From an uncultured bacterium (GTDB lineage Bacteria; Planctomycetota; UBA8742; UBA2392), in NCBI GenBank assembly GCA_938014885.1, contig CALLQI010000018.1:434001-498000 (forward strand): a DNA stretch of 64,000 nt. Reading direction: 5' to 3'. The notes beneath the pieces are model-generated. The model searched no databases, was not told where the DNA came from, and saw only the letters and a program-made list of their open reading frames with translations. A program made the position numbers and the translations under genes. Shown in pieces: positions 52,780-60,691 of this stretch (its first letter is position 1; every line of letters starts with the position of its first letter).

Positions 52780-53349
52780 ATGCAGACCATGCGCTACCGG
52801 AAACAGGCAAACCGCGGCTTCACGCTGATTGAGCTGCTGATCGTGATCGGCATTATCGCCGTCATGGTGGCGGTGCTGGCGTTGGCGGTGCTGCCCTGGC
52901 TTTCCAAGTCGGAAGAAAAGGCCACCACCAGCATCATGCAGCAGGTGGGCGGCTTGCTGAACGACACCAAGACCGGCTACAGCGTGCAGAAGTTCCGCAA
53001 GGACGCCGGCAAGCTTTCCGGCAAGATCAACGACAAGGTGGCTTCGGCCCAGTTGCTGGTGTTCTACTTCGCGCCGTCCAAAGAAGTCTGGGACACCGCC
53101 GACTACTACAAGAACCAGAACTACGCACCCAAGGTCCAGCCCTCAGACTGGCAGTCGTTCATCAAGCAGGACGGCGACCAGCTTCCGTACCTGTGCGACG
53201 CCTGGGGCACGGCCCTTGAATACACCTACGACAAGACGGCCAACGCCGTGGTCGTGAAGTCGGCCGGTGAAGACACCAAGTTCGGCACTGATGACGACTT
53301 CATCTTCGACGGCCGCAACAACAAAGTGATCAAGGTAAGCGACCGCTAG
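52780..53349 (+). CDS. Type II/IV prepilin-like protein
   Basis: This 189-residue protein has the processing site NRG/FTLIELLIVIGIIAVM (cleavage after Gly13). The pilin helix is followed by a globular domain ending YLCDAWGTALEYTY and DTKFGTDDDFIFDGRNN, again a GspG-like acidic loop. It lies 84 bases after the previous gene. Confidence 0.93.
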   Translation: MQTMRYRKQANRGFTLIELLIVIGIIAVMVAVLALAVLPWLSKSEEKATTSIMQQVGGLLNDTKTGYSVQKFRKDAGKLSGKINDKVASAQLLVFYFAPSKEVWDTADYYKNQNYAPKVQPSDWQSFIKQDGDQLPYLCDAWGTALEYTYDKTANAVVVKSAGEDTKFGTDDDFIFDGRNNKVIKVSDR

Positions 53350-53390
53350 CAGCCTGAGTCAGCCGTCGAGTGAAACACCCGGAGCAGACC

Positions 53391-54071
53391 ATGAAACACA
53401 TTCCCAAGTCACGCATCGGCAAGCTGGGCTTCACGTTGATGGAGCTGCTGGTCGTGATCGCGCTGGTGGCAATCCTGGTGACGGTGATGGTGCCCGTGGT
53501 GCTCAAGGCCATGAAGGGCAAGGGCCTGTCGATGATCGGCAACAACATCGCTGGCTTTGTGGCCTTCTCGCGCACTGAGGCCATGAACACGCGCCAGACG
53601 CACGTGATCGTGTTCTATGTGGATCGCCAGAGCCTCAGCACCGACTCAGGCCTGCCGCTGGATATCGGCCCGGGCATGGCGCTGTACCGCATCAACCCCA
53701 ATGCAACCGGCGACGACAAGACCATCAACTACGTCAAGCAGCTTGACTTCACCGGCACCATCGGCGGCGACGTGAACTTTGCCGACGCCTGGCAGCGCGA
53801 GGCCCAGACCGGCCCGATCCTCGGCCTGCATGAATCCGCCAACAAGGAATTCGCGGGCAAGTACAAGATCGCGATCCTGCCCGACGGCCGGCTGCTGATC
53901 CCCGAAGACAAGCCCGGCTACGTGCTGGATGAAGGCAAAACCAAGGGCATCAAGACCGACCTGATCCTGACAGACGACGGCGAGCGCTACGTGTTCATCG
54001 ACTTCAACTCAGCCACCGGGGCGGTGAAGCGCAGCAAAGTGGTGAATCGCGAAGACACCGACTGGCCGTAA
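53391..54071 (+). CDS. Type II/IV prepilin-like protein (GspH/FimT-like)
   Basis: This 226-residue protein is processed at KLG/FTLMELLVVIALVAIL (Gly13). The part after the helix (NIAGFVAFSRTEAMNTRQTH) is characteristic of GspH/FimT minor pilins. The C-terminal KTDLILTDDGERYVFIDFNS forms a beta region. Confidence 0.92.
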   Translation: MKHIPKSRIGKLGFTLMELLVVIALVAILVTVMVPVVLKAMKGKGLSMIGNNIAGFVAFSRTEAMNTRQTHVIVFYVDRQSLSTDSGLPLDIGPGMALYRINPNATGDDKTINYVKQLDFTGTIGGDVNFADAWQREAQTGPILGLHESANKEFAGKYKIAILPDGRLLIPEDKPGYVLDEGKTKGIKTDLILTDDGERYVFIDFNSATGAVKRSKVVNREDTDWP

Positions 54072-54125
54072 GGCAGCGGTAAGGCAACAGGCGGGTTTCG
54101 CAGGCACACGGCACACGAGAATCCT

Positions 54126-54890
54126 ATGCGCAAACATGCACGAACCAAACGCGGCTTCACGCTGACGGAAATCCTGGTCGCGCTGGCCATTTTCGCGCTC
54201 GGCGGTACCGCGATCATGACCCTGTTCATCACCAACATGCGGCTGTCGCGCCAGGCCATGGACTACACCCGCGCCAGCGAAATCACGCGCAACGTGCGCT
54301 CGCTGATGTCGATGTCGCTGAGCCGCCCGATCATGGTCAACCAGACCGACGCCGTGTACCAGTTCTACTACCCCGAAAGCTCGCTGACTTTCGTGCCGCG
54401 CGAATACCTTGATGCGTATGAGGGCGGCCAGTACGCCCCCAGCACCGACGCGCCTATCGGCGGCTCGGTTTCATCCAACATGATCAGCTTCCGCCTGCCG
54501 CGCACCGGCTTCAACGCCTCTGTCACCGGTGAGGCCAACCTCAAGAACATGGTCACCCGCCTTCCCAACGACGCGGCAACCATGACGGGCGCACCGATGA
54601 GCTTCAAGGACGGCCGCAAGCCTGAGGTGTTCCGGCTGCTGCCCGACACGCTGCGTCGTAGCGGCGCGATTGACGGGCTGGATGCGGACGACCGCATGTT
54701 TTACAGCTTTGATCTCAGCATCCGGCGCAGCGTGCAGCGCAGCGGCATCAACGACGAGCAAGGCAATCGCATCCCGCTGGATGACCTGCACGTGGTGCAT
54801 GTGAAGGTTTACAAGGGCTTTGACTTCACGCCCGACACGATCAACGACCCGTTGTTTGAGTGGAGCTTTTACGTGAACGCCGCCCGCTAG
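54126..54890 (+). CDS. Type II/IV prepilin-like protein (GspI/PilV-like)
   Basis: This 254-residue protein is processed at KRG/FTLTEILVALAIFALG (Gly10). Hydrophobic-helix continuation TAIMTLFITNMRLSRQAMD resembles PilV/GspI minor pilins. The rest is a novel-looking globular domain. It lies 54 bases after the previous gene. Confidence 0.92.
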   Translation: MRKHARTKRGFTLTEILVALAIFALGGTAIMTLFITNMRLSRQAMDYTRASEITRNVRSLMSMSLSRPIMVNQTDAVYQFYYPESSLTFVPREYLDAYEGGQYAPSTDAPIGGSVSSNMISFRLPRTGFNASVTGEANLKNMVTRLPNDAATMTGAPMSFKDGRKPEVFRLLPDTLRRSGAIDGLDADDRMFYSFDLSIRRSVQRSGINDEQGNRIPLDDLHVVHVKVYKGFDFTPDTINDPLFEWSFYVNAAR

Positions 54891-54922
54891 GGCACGTCCG
54901 CCAAACGCACAGGAACAACGCC

Positions 54923-55969
54923 ATGAGAAACATCCGCAAGGGCTTCACGCTGCTTGAGCTGATGATCGCGATTTCGCTGATGCTGATCGTGATGCTGATG
55001 CTCAACGGCATGTTCCGCAACGCGCAGGAAATGTATCTGCGTGCCTCCAAGCGCGTGGACGTGTACAGCCAGGCGCGCGTGGCCCTGGATTCAATCGAGC
55101 AAGACCTGCTTCGCATGCGCATCAGCGGCAGCGAAGACTCGGTGCACATGCGCAGCCTTAGCGCCCAGAGCTTCAATAACCCTGAAAACGTGCGCGGCCT
55201 GAACATGTATTCGTCGCTGGATGACTGGTCGCAGGCCGACGACAACCAGACGCAGAACATTCGGGAATTCCTGTCTTTCACCGGCACCAACACCTGGTAC
55301 GACCGCGAAACGCAGAAGTACATCACCGGCGACGCCTTCGTGGCCTATTACCTGCGCAAGCGCCTGCCCTCGGAAGACGGCGAGGTTGAGGGCGGCTACC
55401 TGGTGCGACGCATCATCCCCGTGCGCAGCGACGCCGAAATCGTTCGCATCAACATGGGCAAGGAAAAGGCCCGCGCGATCTACCCCAGCGAAGACGAACT
55501 GGCCAGCTTTGTGTACGCCACCCGCGTGTTCGTGGACGACCAGGCGGCCTTCCAGCGCAACGCCCGCGACCTCGGCTTCACCTACAACACGATGCCGGAA
55601 TGCGCCATGGATGACCCCAACGCCAAGTGGCTGTGGAAGTTCACGCAGCCGGGCGCGATACCGCCCACCACCAAGCCCCAGCCCGGCACTTTCGTGGCGC
55701 GCCTGCAAAAGACCCGCGACTTCGACCGTGTTGAATTCGGCGGCACCTACACCACCAACACCGCCCCCGACCGCGACTTCGTGTCGGCCAAGTGGAACTA
55801 CCCGGCCGTGATCATGGTGGAGCTGACCATGATCGACCGCAACCTCGAGCGCTATGACGCCAGCACCGGCGACGGCACCTACCGCTCGTTCAGCCGCGCG
55901 GTGCACCTGCCGGTCTCAGGCGCCATGTTCCGCCTCGACGCCCGCGACGACGAACTCATGAGCAAGTAA
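54923..55969 (+). CDS. Type II/IV prepilin-like protein (GspJ/PilW-like)
   Basis: This 348-residue protein is processed at RKG/FTLLELMIAISLMLIV (Gly7). The extended helix MFRNAQEMYLRASKRVDVYS and SQARVALDSIEQDLLRMRIS match the GspJ/PilW pattern. It is the last and largest of the five prepilin genes; a terminator follows. The secretion ATPase and platform genes are not in the window. Confidence 0.92.
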   Translation: MRNIRKGFTLLELMIAISLMLIVMLMLNGMFRNAQEMYLRASKRVDVYSQARVALDSIEQDLLRMRISGSEDSVHMRSLSAQSFNNPENVRGLNMYSSLDDWSQADDNQTQNIREFLSFTGTNTWYDRETQKYITGDAFVAYYLRKRLPSEDGEVEGGYLVRRIIPVRSDAEIVRINMGKEKARAIYPSEDELASFVYATRVFVDDQAAFQRNARDLGFTYNTMPECAMDDPNAKWLWKFTQPGAIPPTTKPQPGTFVARLQKTRDFDRVEFGGTYTTNTAPDRDFVSAKWNYPAVIMVELTMIDRNLERYDASTGDGTYRSFSRAVHLPVSGAMFRLDARDDELMSK

Positions 55970-56010
55970 GCCGCCGCGTAGTAAGCCGACGCAGAACAAC
56001 CGCAATCCAA

Positions 56011-56037
56011 CCCCAGCCAAAAGGCTGGGGTTTGCAT
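56011..56037 (+). terminator. Intrinsic terminator after prepilin operon
   Basis: The 8-bp stem CCCCAGCC-AAAA-GGCTGGGG is followed by TTTGCATT. The same TTTGCATT follows the terminator at 19556. Confidence 0.82.
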
Positions 56038-56089
56038 TGGCAGCGACTGACGCGTTGCTGTTCCGCCCCGCGCAGGCGACAATCGCGGC

Positions 56090-56680
56090 ATGTCACTGGC
56101 TGATTTCCTGCAACCCTTATTCGCGCGCGGTGAGGTGCTTTTCCGCAAGCCGCCGCTCGCGCCGCCGCCCATTGATGCCGACGCGCTTCGCGTGCTGCAA
56201 TCTGAGTTCAGCCGCTATCTGCTCGAGCTTCCGGGCGCGCCTGTGCCCTTTGCGCCGGAGGCCGCGCAGCGCGCCGCCACCGTGACGCGCGATGCCTGCT
56301 GGCTGCTGCTTTCGCGCCAGGAAGTCGATGAAGAGGTGACGCGCCGGGTAACGTTGCCCGGCCGCGCGATGAACGCCTCGGAGCAGCTGAGTGCCGACCT
56401 GACCCTGCGCTTTCTGCCGCGCGTGCACCGGCGGGCGAAATCGCTGTACCCGGCCGATGTGCTGGTGCGCGCGCTGGAAGACACGCTGCGGCGCTGGCCG
56501 CTGTCGGGCGTGCTGTGCGAGATCGACGACGCGCCCTGGCCACCCGAGTTCCACGGTCACGAGGGCAGCATGCTGCTGTACGCGCAGCGGCTGTCGCGCA
56601 ACTGGCGCGAAAGCTGGCTGCCGGAAGGCAAAGCCCGCGAGTACTACCAGCTGGTGCAATCGCGCCGCGAAGGCCCGTAG
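56090..56680 (+). CDS. Protein upstream of the retron, possibly bpX4-like
   Basis: This 196-residue soluble protein has SLADFLQPLFARGEVLFRKP, then SADLTLRFLPRVHRRAKSLY and LVRALEDTLRRWPLSGVLCE. The second half resembles, from memory, the bpX4 domain of MoxR-vWA-beta-propeller ternary systems. No MoxR or vWA partner is adjacent. It ends 68 bases before the retron RNA, so it could be a neighbour by chance or an accessory gene. Confidence 0.55.
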   Translation: MSLADFLQPLFARGEVLFRKPPLAPPPIDADALRVLQSEFSRYLLELPGAPVPFAPEAAQRAATVTRDACWLLLSRQEVDEEVTRRVTLPGRAMNASEQLSADLTLRFLPRVHRRAKSLYPADVLVRALEDTLRRWPLSGVLCEIDDAPWPPEFHGHEGSMLLYAQRLSRNWRESWLPEGKAREYYQLVQSRREGP

Positions 56681-56735
56681 CGCTTCTCTGTTTTCAAGAA
56701 ACTTCGCACAGCGGCCGCCATGTCGCCGGCAACTC

Positions 56736-56741
56736 TATGAT
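56736..56741 (+). promoter_or_regulatory. Candidate -10 box of the retron transcript
   Basis: TATGAT is a near-consensus -10 hexamer. A start site about 7 bases further on would fall at 56748-56749, exactly where the a1 arm of the retron RNA begins. No good -35 box is seen. Confidence 0.4.
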
Positions 56742-56748
56742 GAGCCCA

Positions 56749-56896
56749 GCCCGTGGGAGAGATTTGCCTGCGAAAGCAGATGCCGGGGTTACCCCGGCGT
56801 ACCGCAGTGGCCTTTCATGCAACGCTGCTGTACGCCGGTTTCCTGCGGAAACCGGCGTACAGCAGGCCGGGAGCCTGAGAAGTCTCTCCCACGGGC
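56749..56896 (+). ncRNA. Retron msr-msd RNA
   Basis: The 148-base locus has retron architecture in order. Arm a1 GCCCGTGGGAGAGA (56749-56762) pairs perfectly over 14 bp with arm a2 TCTCTCCCACGGGC (56883-56896), extendable by three more pairs. A hairpin CTGC-GAAA-GCAG (56768-56779) and a second hairpin GCCGGGG-TTA-CCCCGGC (56782-56798) form msr. A 19-bp perfect hairpin (56825-56865, loop TGC) forms msd. The likely branching G is G56766 just inside a1. The RT start codon lies 28 bases after a2. Confidence 0.78.
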
Positions 56897-56923
56897 ATTC
56901 ACCCAAATCGCCACAGGACGCGC

Positions 56924-58348
56924 ATGGGTCTCTTCGACTGGTTGTTCGGCAAGAAGAAAGACGCGGGCGGCTACCAGCGCGACTATCGCGATCCTCCACG
57001 CGAACAGCCACGCCAGCAACCCCGCGAACAGCCGCGCCAGCAGCCCGTGAACCCGCGTCTCGACCCGCGCCAGCCGCAACCATTCGGCGGGCCGGTGCCC
57101 CGCGAAGCCACGCCCGTGGGCCAGCGCAACAAGGGCCTGAGTTTCCGGCGGCGCCGCAGTCGTGAAGCGGTACCGCCGGTCGTGGACCAGCCCCTGTACA
57201 CCGACACGACCCGCAATCCCCAGACTGGCCGGCTCATGGGCGGCGGACCCCTTGGCGCGTGGGGAGGCACCCACGACCGTCCCGACGCGCATTTCGACGC
57301 GCGCCGCGTGGCCTCACACGAACTGCCCGCAATCCCGCATCTCGATGCACTGGCGGAGCTGATTGGTTCCAACCGCAGCGAGCTTGCGTGGCTGGCCTTC
57401 AAGCCTCAGAACGATCCAGACAAAGAAAGTCATTACGTCGCGTTCGAGATCCGCAAGAAGTCGGGCGGCACGCGGCTGCTGGCGGCCCCAATGCCGCGCC
57501 TGAAATCCGTGCAGCGGCGGCTGCTTGACCGGTTGATCACGAAGCTGCCGCTGCACGAAAGCGTGCATGGTTTTCGCAAGGGGCGCGACATACTCAGCGG
57601 AGCCAGTGTCCACGTGGGCAAGGACGTGGTCATCAGCGTGGACATAAAGAACTTCTTCCCGTCGTTCACGTTCTGCCGCGTGTCAGGCTACTTCCGCTGG
57701 CTCGGCTACGGCCGCGGCATCGCGAACACCCTGGCTTCGCTGACAACCACGGAACTTTCATTCGCGCGCCAACCCTTCGGCACGGTTTGGAGACCCGCCT
57801 ATTCGCTGCAACACCCCGACATCCGGGGCGCCGGCACGGGTGGCAACTTCCCGTGGCGGCCGCAGCTTCCGAAGGGTGCGCCGACGAGCCCGGCGCTGGC
57901 CAATGCAATCTGCTGGCGCATGGACAAGCGGCTCAGTGCCTTGGCGCGCAAGTTCGGCGGCGACTACACGCGCTATGCCGACGACCTGACATTCAGCGGC
58001 GGCGAAGACCTGGCCCGCCATTCGCGCAAGTTCCTGAAGATCGTGCGGCGCATCATCGCCACCGAAGGCCTTGAGCTGAACGAGGCCAAAACCCGCGTGA
58101 TCGGCAAGGGCCACGGCCAGCGCGTCACAGGCGTGATCGTCAACGAGCAAACCAACTTCCCGCGCAAAGAGTTCGACCTGCTGAAGGCAATCCTGCACAA
58201 CTGCATCAAGCACGGCCCGCAAAACCAGAACCGCGAGAACCACCCGGACTTCCACGCCCACCTGCAAGGCCGCATAGCCCACGCCAGACACATAGGCCCC
58301 GAACGCGGCATGAAGCTTCAAAGAATGTTCGACCAGGTACGCTGGTAG
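56924..58348 (+). CDS. Retron-type reverse transcriptase with N-terminal extension
   Basis: This 474-residue RT would copy the adjacent msd RNA into branched msDNA. Catalytic residues are intact: Asp240 in SVDIKNFFPSF and Tyr351-Ala-Asp-Asp354 in YTRYADDLTFSGG. PKGAPTSPALAN begins near 316, and the retron-type VTG motif is at 401-403 (RVTGVIVNEQTNFPRK). About 150 residues precede the RT core, including KKKDAGG and PREQPRQQPREQPRQQP repeats. Total length recalls the myxobacterial Mx162-type RT, which also has an N-extension (from memory). AGGA precedes the ATG. No separate effector gene is recognised next to it. Confidence 0.9.
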   Translation: MGLFDWLFGKKKDAGGYQRDYRDPPREQPRQQPREQPRQQPVNPRLDPRQPQPFGGPVPREATPVGQRNKGLSFRRRRSREAVPPVVDQPLYTDTTRNPQTGRLMGGGPLGAWGGTHDRPDAHFDARRVASHELPAIPHLDALAELIGSNRSELAWLAFKPQNDPDKESHYVAFEIRKKSGGTRLLAAPMPRLKSVQRRLLDRLITKLPLHESVHGFRKGRDILSGASVHVGKDVVISVDIKNFFPSFTFCRVSGYFRWLGYGRGIANTLASLTTTELSFARQPFGTVWRPAYSLQHPDIRGAGTGGNFPWRPQLPKGAPTSPALANAICWRMDKRLSALARKFGGDYTRYADDLTFSGGEDLARHSRKFLKIVRRIIATEGLELNEAKTRVIGKGHGQRVTGVIVNEQTNFPRKEFDLLKAILHNCIKHGPQNQNRENHPDFHAHLQGRIAHARHIGPERGMKLQRMFDQVRW

Positions 58349-58588
58349 CCCGCCTACTGCCCGCCGCGCACAAGCGCAGACTGACGCGGGCGTGCAATTC
58401 CATGGTTCAAACGCCGGTGTTGCTCGCGCGCGGGCAGGTGATCTGCCCGTCGCATCGCGACGGATGGCCGGGCCCGTGCCGTTGGGCTCGTTTGCCTTGC
58501 ATTGCCCGGCGCAGCTGACTGCACCCCGGGACCGTTAACCGGCATTGGGCGGCATTGAGCCGCCCGCTTCGCTACATTGGAGATTGTC

Positions 58589-60640
58589 ATGCGATTACGA
58601 AGGAACATCGGCATTATCGCCCACATTGACGCGGGCAAAACGACGCTCAGCGAGCGCATACTCGTCTTTACGGGGCGGAAACACGCCTCGGGCGAGACCC
58701 ACGACGGTGCGTCCGCCCTTGATTTCGACGACATCGAAAAGCGCAAGGGCATCACGATCAACGCCGCGGCCACGCATGTCGAGTGGACTCACTCGCTGCG
58801 CGGCGATGTGTGCGGCATCAACCTGATCGACACGCCGGGCCACGTTGACTTCACCGCCGAAGTCGAACGCTCGCTGCGCGTGCTCGACGGCGCTGTGTGC
58901 GTACTCGACGGCAAGGAAGGCGTGGAGGCGCAGACCGAAGTGGTCTGGCGTCAAGCCCGCCGTTACGGCGTGCCGTGTATCGCGTTCGTCAACAAGATGG
59001 ACAAACGCGGGGCCGACTTCGCTCGTTGCTGTGCCGAGATTGCGCGGCGGCTGCGTGTTGCCACGCTGGCGGTGCAGATTCCGCTTGGTGCTGGCGACGA
59101 GTTCACCGGCGTCATCGACCTGTTGTCGATGAAGGTACTGCGCTTCGAAGGCGCGCTCGGCCACGTCGTGCGTCGCGAAGACGCCGTGTCTGACGACGCC
59201 CGGCAGGCTCGCCAACGGTTGATCGAAGCACTGGCAGACCTCGACGACGCAACCGCCGAGGCCGTGCTTGCGGGCCGCGACCCGACCGACCTGGCGGCCG
59301 CGATCCGGCGTGTCACGCTTGCCGGCAGGGCGGTGCCGGTGCTCTGCGGCGCGGCGCTTGCCGACATCGGCGTGCAGCCGGTACTGGATGCTGTTGTCGA
59401 CTACCTGCCCGCACCCGACGAAGTGCCGCCACAGCAGGCGGTGTCGGTCGAAAGCGGCGAACGCCTCCGGCTTGATCCCGGTGGCGAAGCGGCGGCGCTG
59501 GTATTCAAGACCGTCGGCGACGAGTTCGGCACGCTGAGCTACACGCGGGTATTCGCGGGGCGGCTGGAGCTGGGCGACGCGTTGGTGAACGCGCGCACGG
59601 GCCGGCGCGCGCGTATCGGCCGCATCTTCCGGATGCACGCCGACAAACGTGAGCCCATTGAAGGCGCCGATGCGGGCGACATTGTCGCGCTGGTCGGACT
59701 GGGTGACGTTCGCACCGGTGACACGCTCTCGGCCCCAGGCCGTGTCGTGTCGCTGGAAGCAATCGCGTTCCCCGAACCGGTGATCGTCATGTCCGTCGAG
59801 CCTGAAAGCAACGCGGACGCGGGACGGCTTGTTGAAGCGCTCATGGCGCGGGCTCTTGACGACCCCACGCTTCGGGTGCGATCCGACCCCGAAACCGGCG
59901 AAACGCTGGTGGCGGGCATGGGCGAGCTGCAACTAGAGGTGCTGCGCGAGCGGCTGGCGACGCTGCATAAAGTGCCGGCTCGTTTCGGCGCACCGCAGGT
60001 TGCTTACCGCGAGGCAGTGGCCGTCACGGAGCTTGAGACCGAAGGGCTGCATCGCAAGCAGTCAGGCGGGTCGGGCAGCTATGGACACGTCAAGATCCGC
60101 TGGTCGTGCCTGCCGCCTGATCAGTTTGACCGCATCGAGTTTGTCGATGAGGTCAGGGGCGGCACGGTGCCTCGCCACTTCATCCGCCACGTGGAAGCGG
60201 GCGTTCGTGAAGCCGCGGCGTCGGGAGGGTTGGCTGGCTTTCCGGTCGGTGGTCTGCGGGCCGTGCTGCATGACGGTTCAAGCCACGACGTGGACGGACG
60301 GGACTTCGCGTTTGCCGATGCGGCAAGGCTTGCCTTCAAAGCACTGCTGCAGCAGGCGGGCACGGAAATCCTCGAGCCCGTGATGCAGGTTGAAGCGCGG
60401 GTGCCCGACGAGTTCACGGGCCCCGTGATCGGCGACCTGAACGCACGGCGCGGGCAAGTGCACGCCGTGGAAGCCGACGAGGGCATCTCGATTGTGCGAG
60501 CCAGGGTGCCGCTGGCGGAGATGTTCGGCTATGTCGGCGACCTGCGCGGCATGACCCAGGGCCGCGGGAATTTCACCATGCAACCCGCCGGCTACGAAGT
60601 CGCGCCGCAGCACGTGAAGCAGCAGTTGATGCAGAAGTAA
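58589..60640 (+). CDS. fusA: Elongation factor G paralogue
   Basis: This 683-residue translational GTPase has G1 AHIDAGKTT, DFDDIEKRKGITI (switch I), G3 DTPGHVDF and G4 NKMD. Domain III GMGELQLEVLRERL and domain IV SGGSGSYGHVKIRW follow, and the C-terminal FGYVGDLRGMTQGRGNFTM is typical. It stands alone, away from the str operon (rpsL-rpsG-fusA-tuf), so it may be a second EF-G. I chose the ATG at 58589 (GGAG 7 bases upstream); a TTG at 58577 is the alternative. The 240 bases upstream hold nothing recognisable. Confidence 0.93.
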   Translation: MRLRRNIGIIAHIDAGKTTLSERILVFTGRKHASGETHDGASALDFDDIEKRKGITINAAATHVEWTHSLRGDVCGINLIDTPGHVDFTAEVERSLRVLDGAVCVLDGKEGVEAQTEVVWRQARRYGVPCIAFVNKMDKRGADFARCCAEIARRLRVATLAVQIPLGAGDEFTGVIDLLSMKVLRFEGALGHVVRREDAVSDDARQARQRLIEALADLDDATAEAVLAGRDPTDLAAAIRRVTLAGRAVPVLCGAALADIGVQPVLDAVVDYLPAPDEVPPQQAVSVESGERLRLDPGGEAAALVFKTVGDEFGTLSYTRVFAGRLELGDALVNARTGRRARIGRIFRMHADKREPIEGADAGDIVALVGLGDVRTGDTLSAPGRVVSLEAIAFPEPVIVMSVEPESNADAGRLVEALMARALDDPTLRVRSDPETGETLVAGMGELQLEVLRERLATLHKVPARFGAPQVAYREAVAVTELETEGLHRKQSGGSGSYGHVKIRWSCLPPDQFDRIEFVDEVRGGTVPRHFIRHVEAGVREAAASGGLAGFPVGGLRAVLHDGSSHDVDGRDFAFADAARLAFKALLQQAGTEILEPVMQVEARVPDEFTGPVIGDLNARRGQVHAVEADEGISIVRARVPLAEMFGYVGDLRGMTQGRGNFTMQPAGYEVAPQHVKQQLMQK

Positions 60641-60643
60641 GTC

Positions 60644-60675
60644 AAAGGGGACGCGCCTGCGTCCCCTTTCGCGTA
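60644..60675. terminator. Bidirectional intrinsic terminator
   Basis: An 11-bp stem AAAGGGGACGC with its complement GCGTCCCCTTT surrounds a GCCT loop, between convergent genes. Confidence 0.8.
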
Positions 60676-60691
60676 AGCGCCCGCGCGGCGC

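Noticed and set aside
56749..56896. The hairpins before the RT being ordinary dispersed palindromes
   Set aside because: The perfect 14-bp outer pairing that encloses them and the direct position before a retron-type RT fit a retron much better, although the inner GCCGG-type hairpins could derive from such an element.
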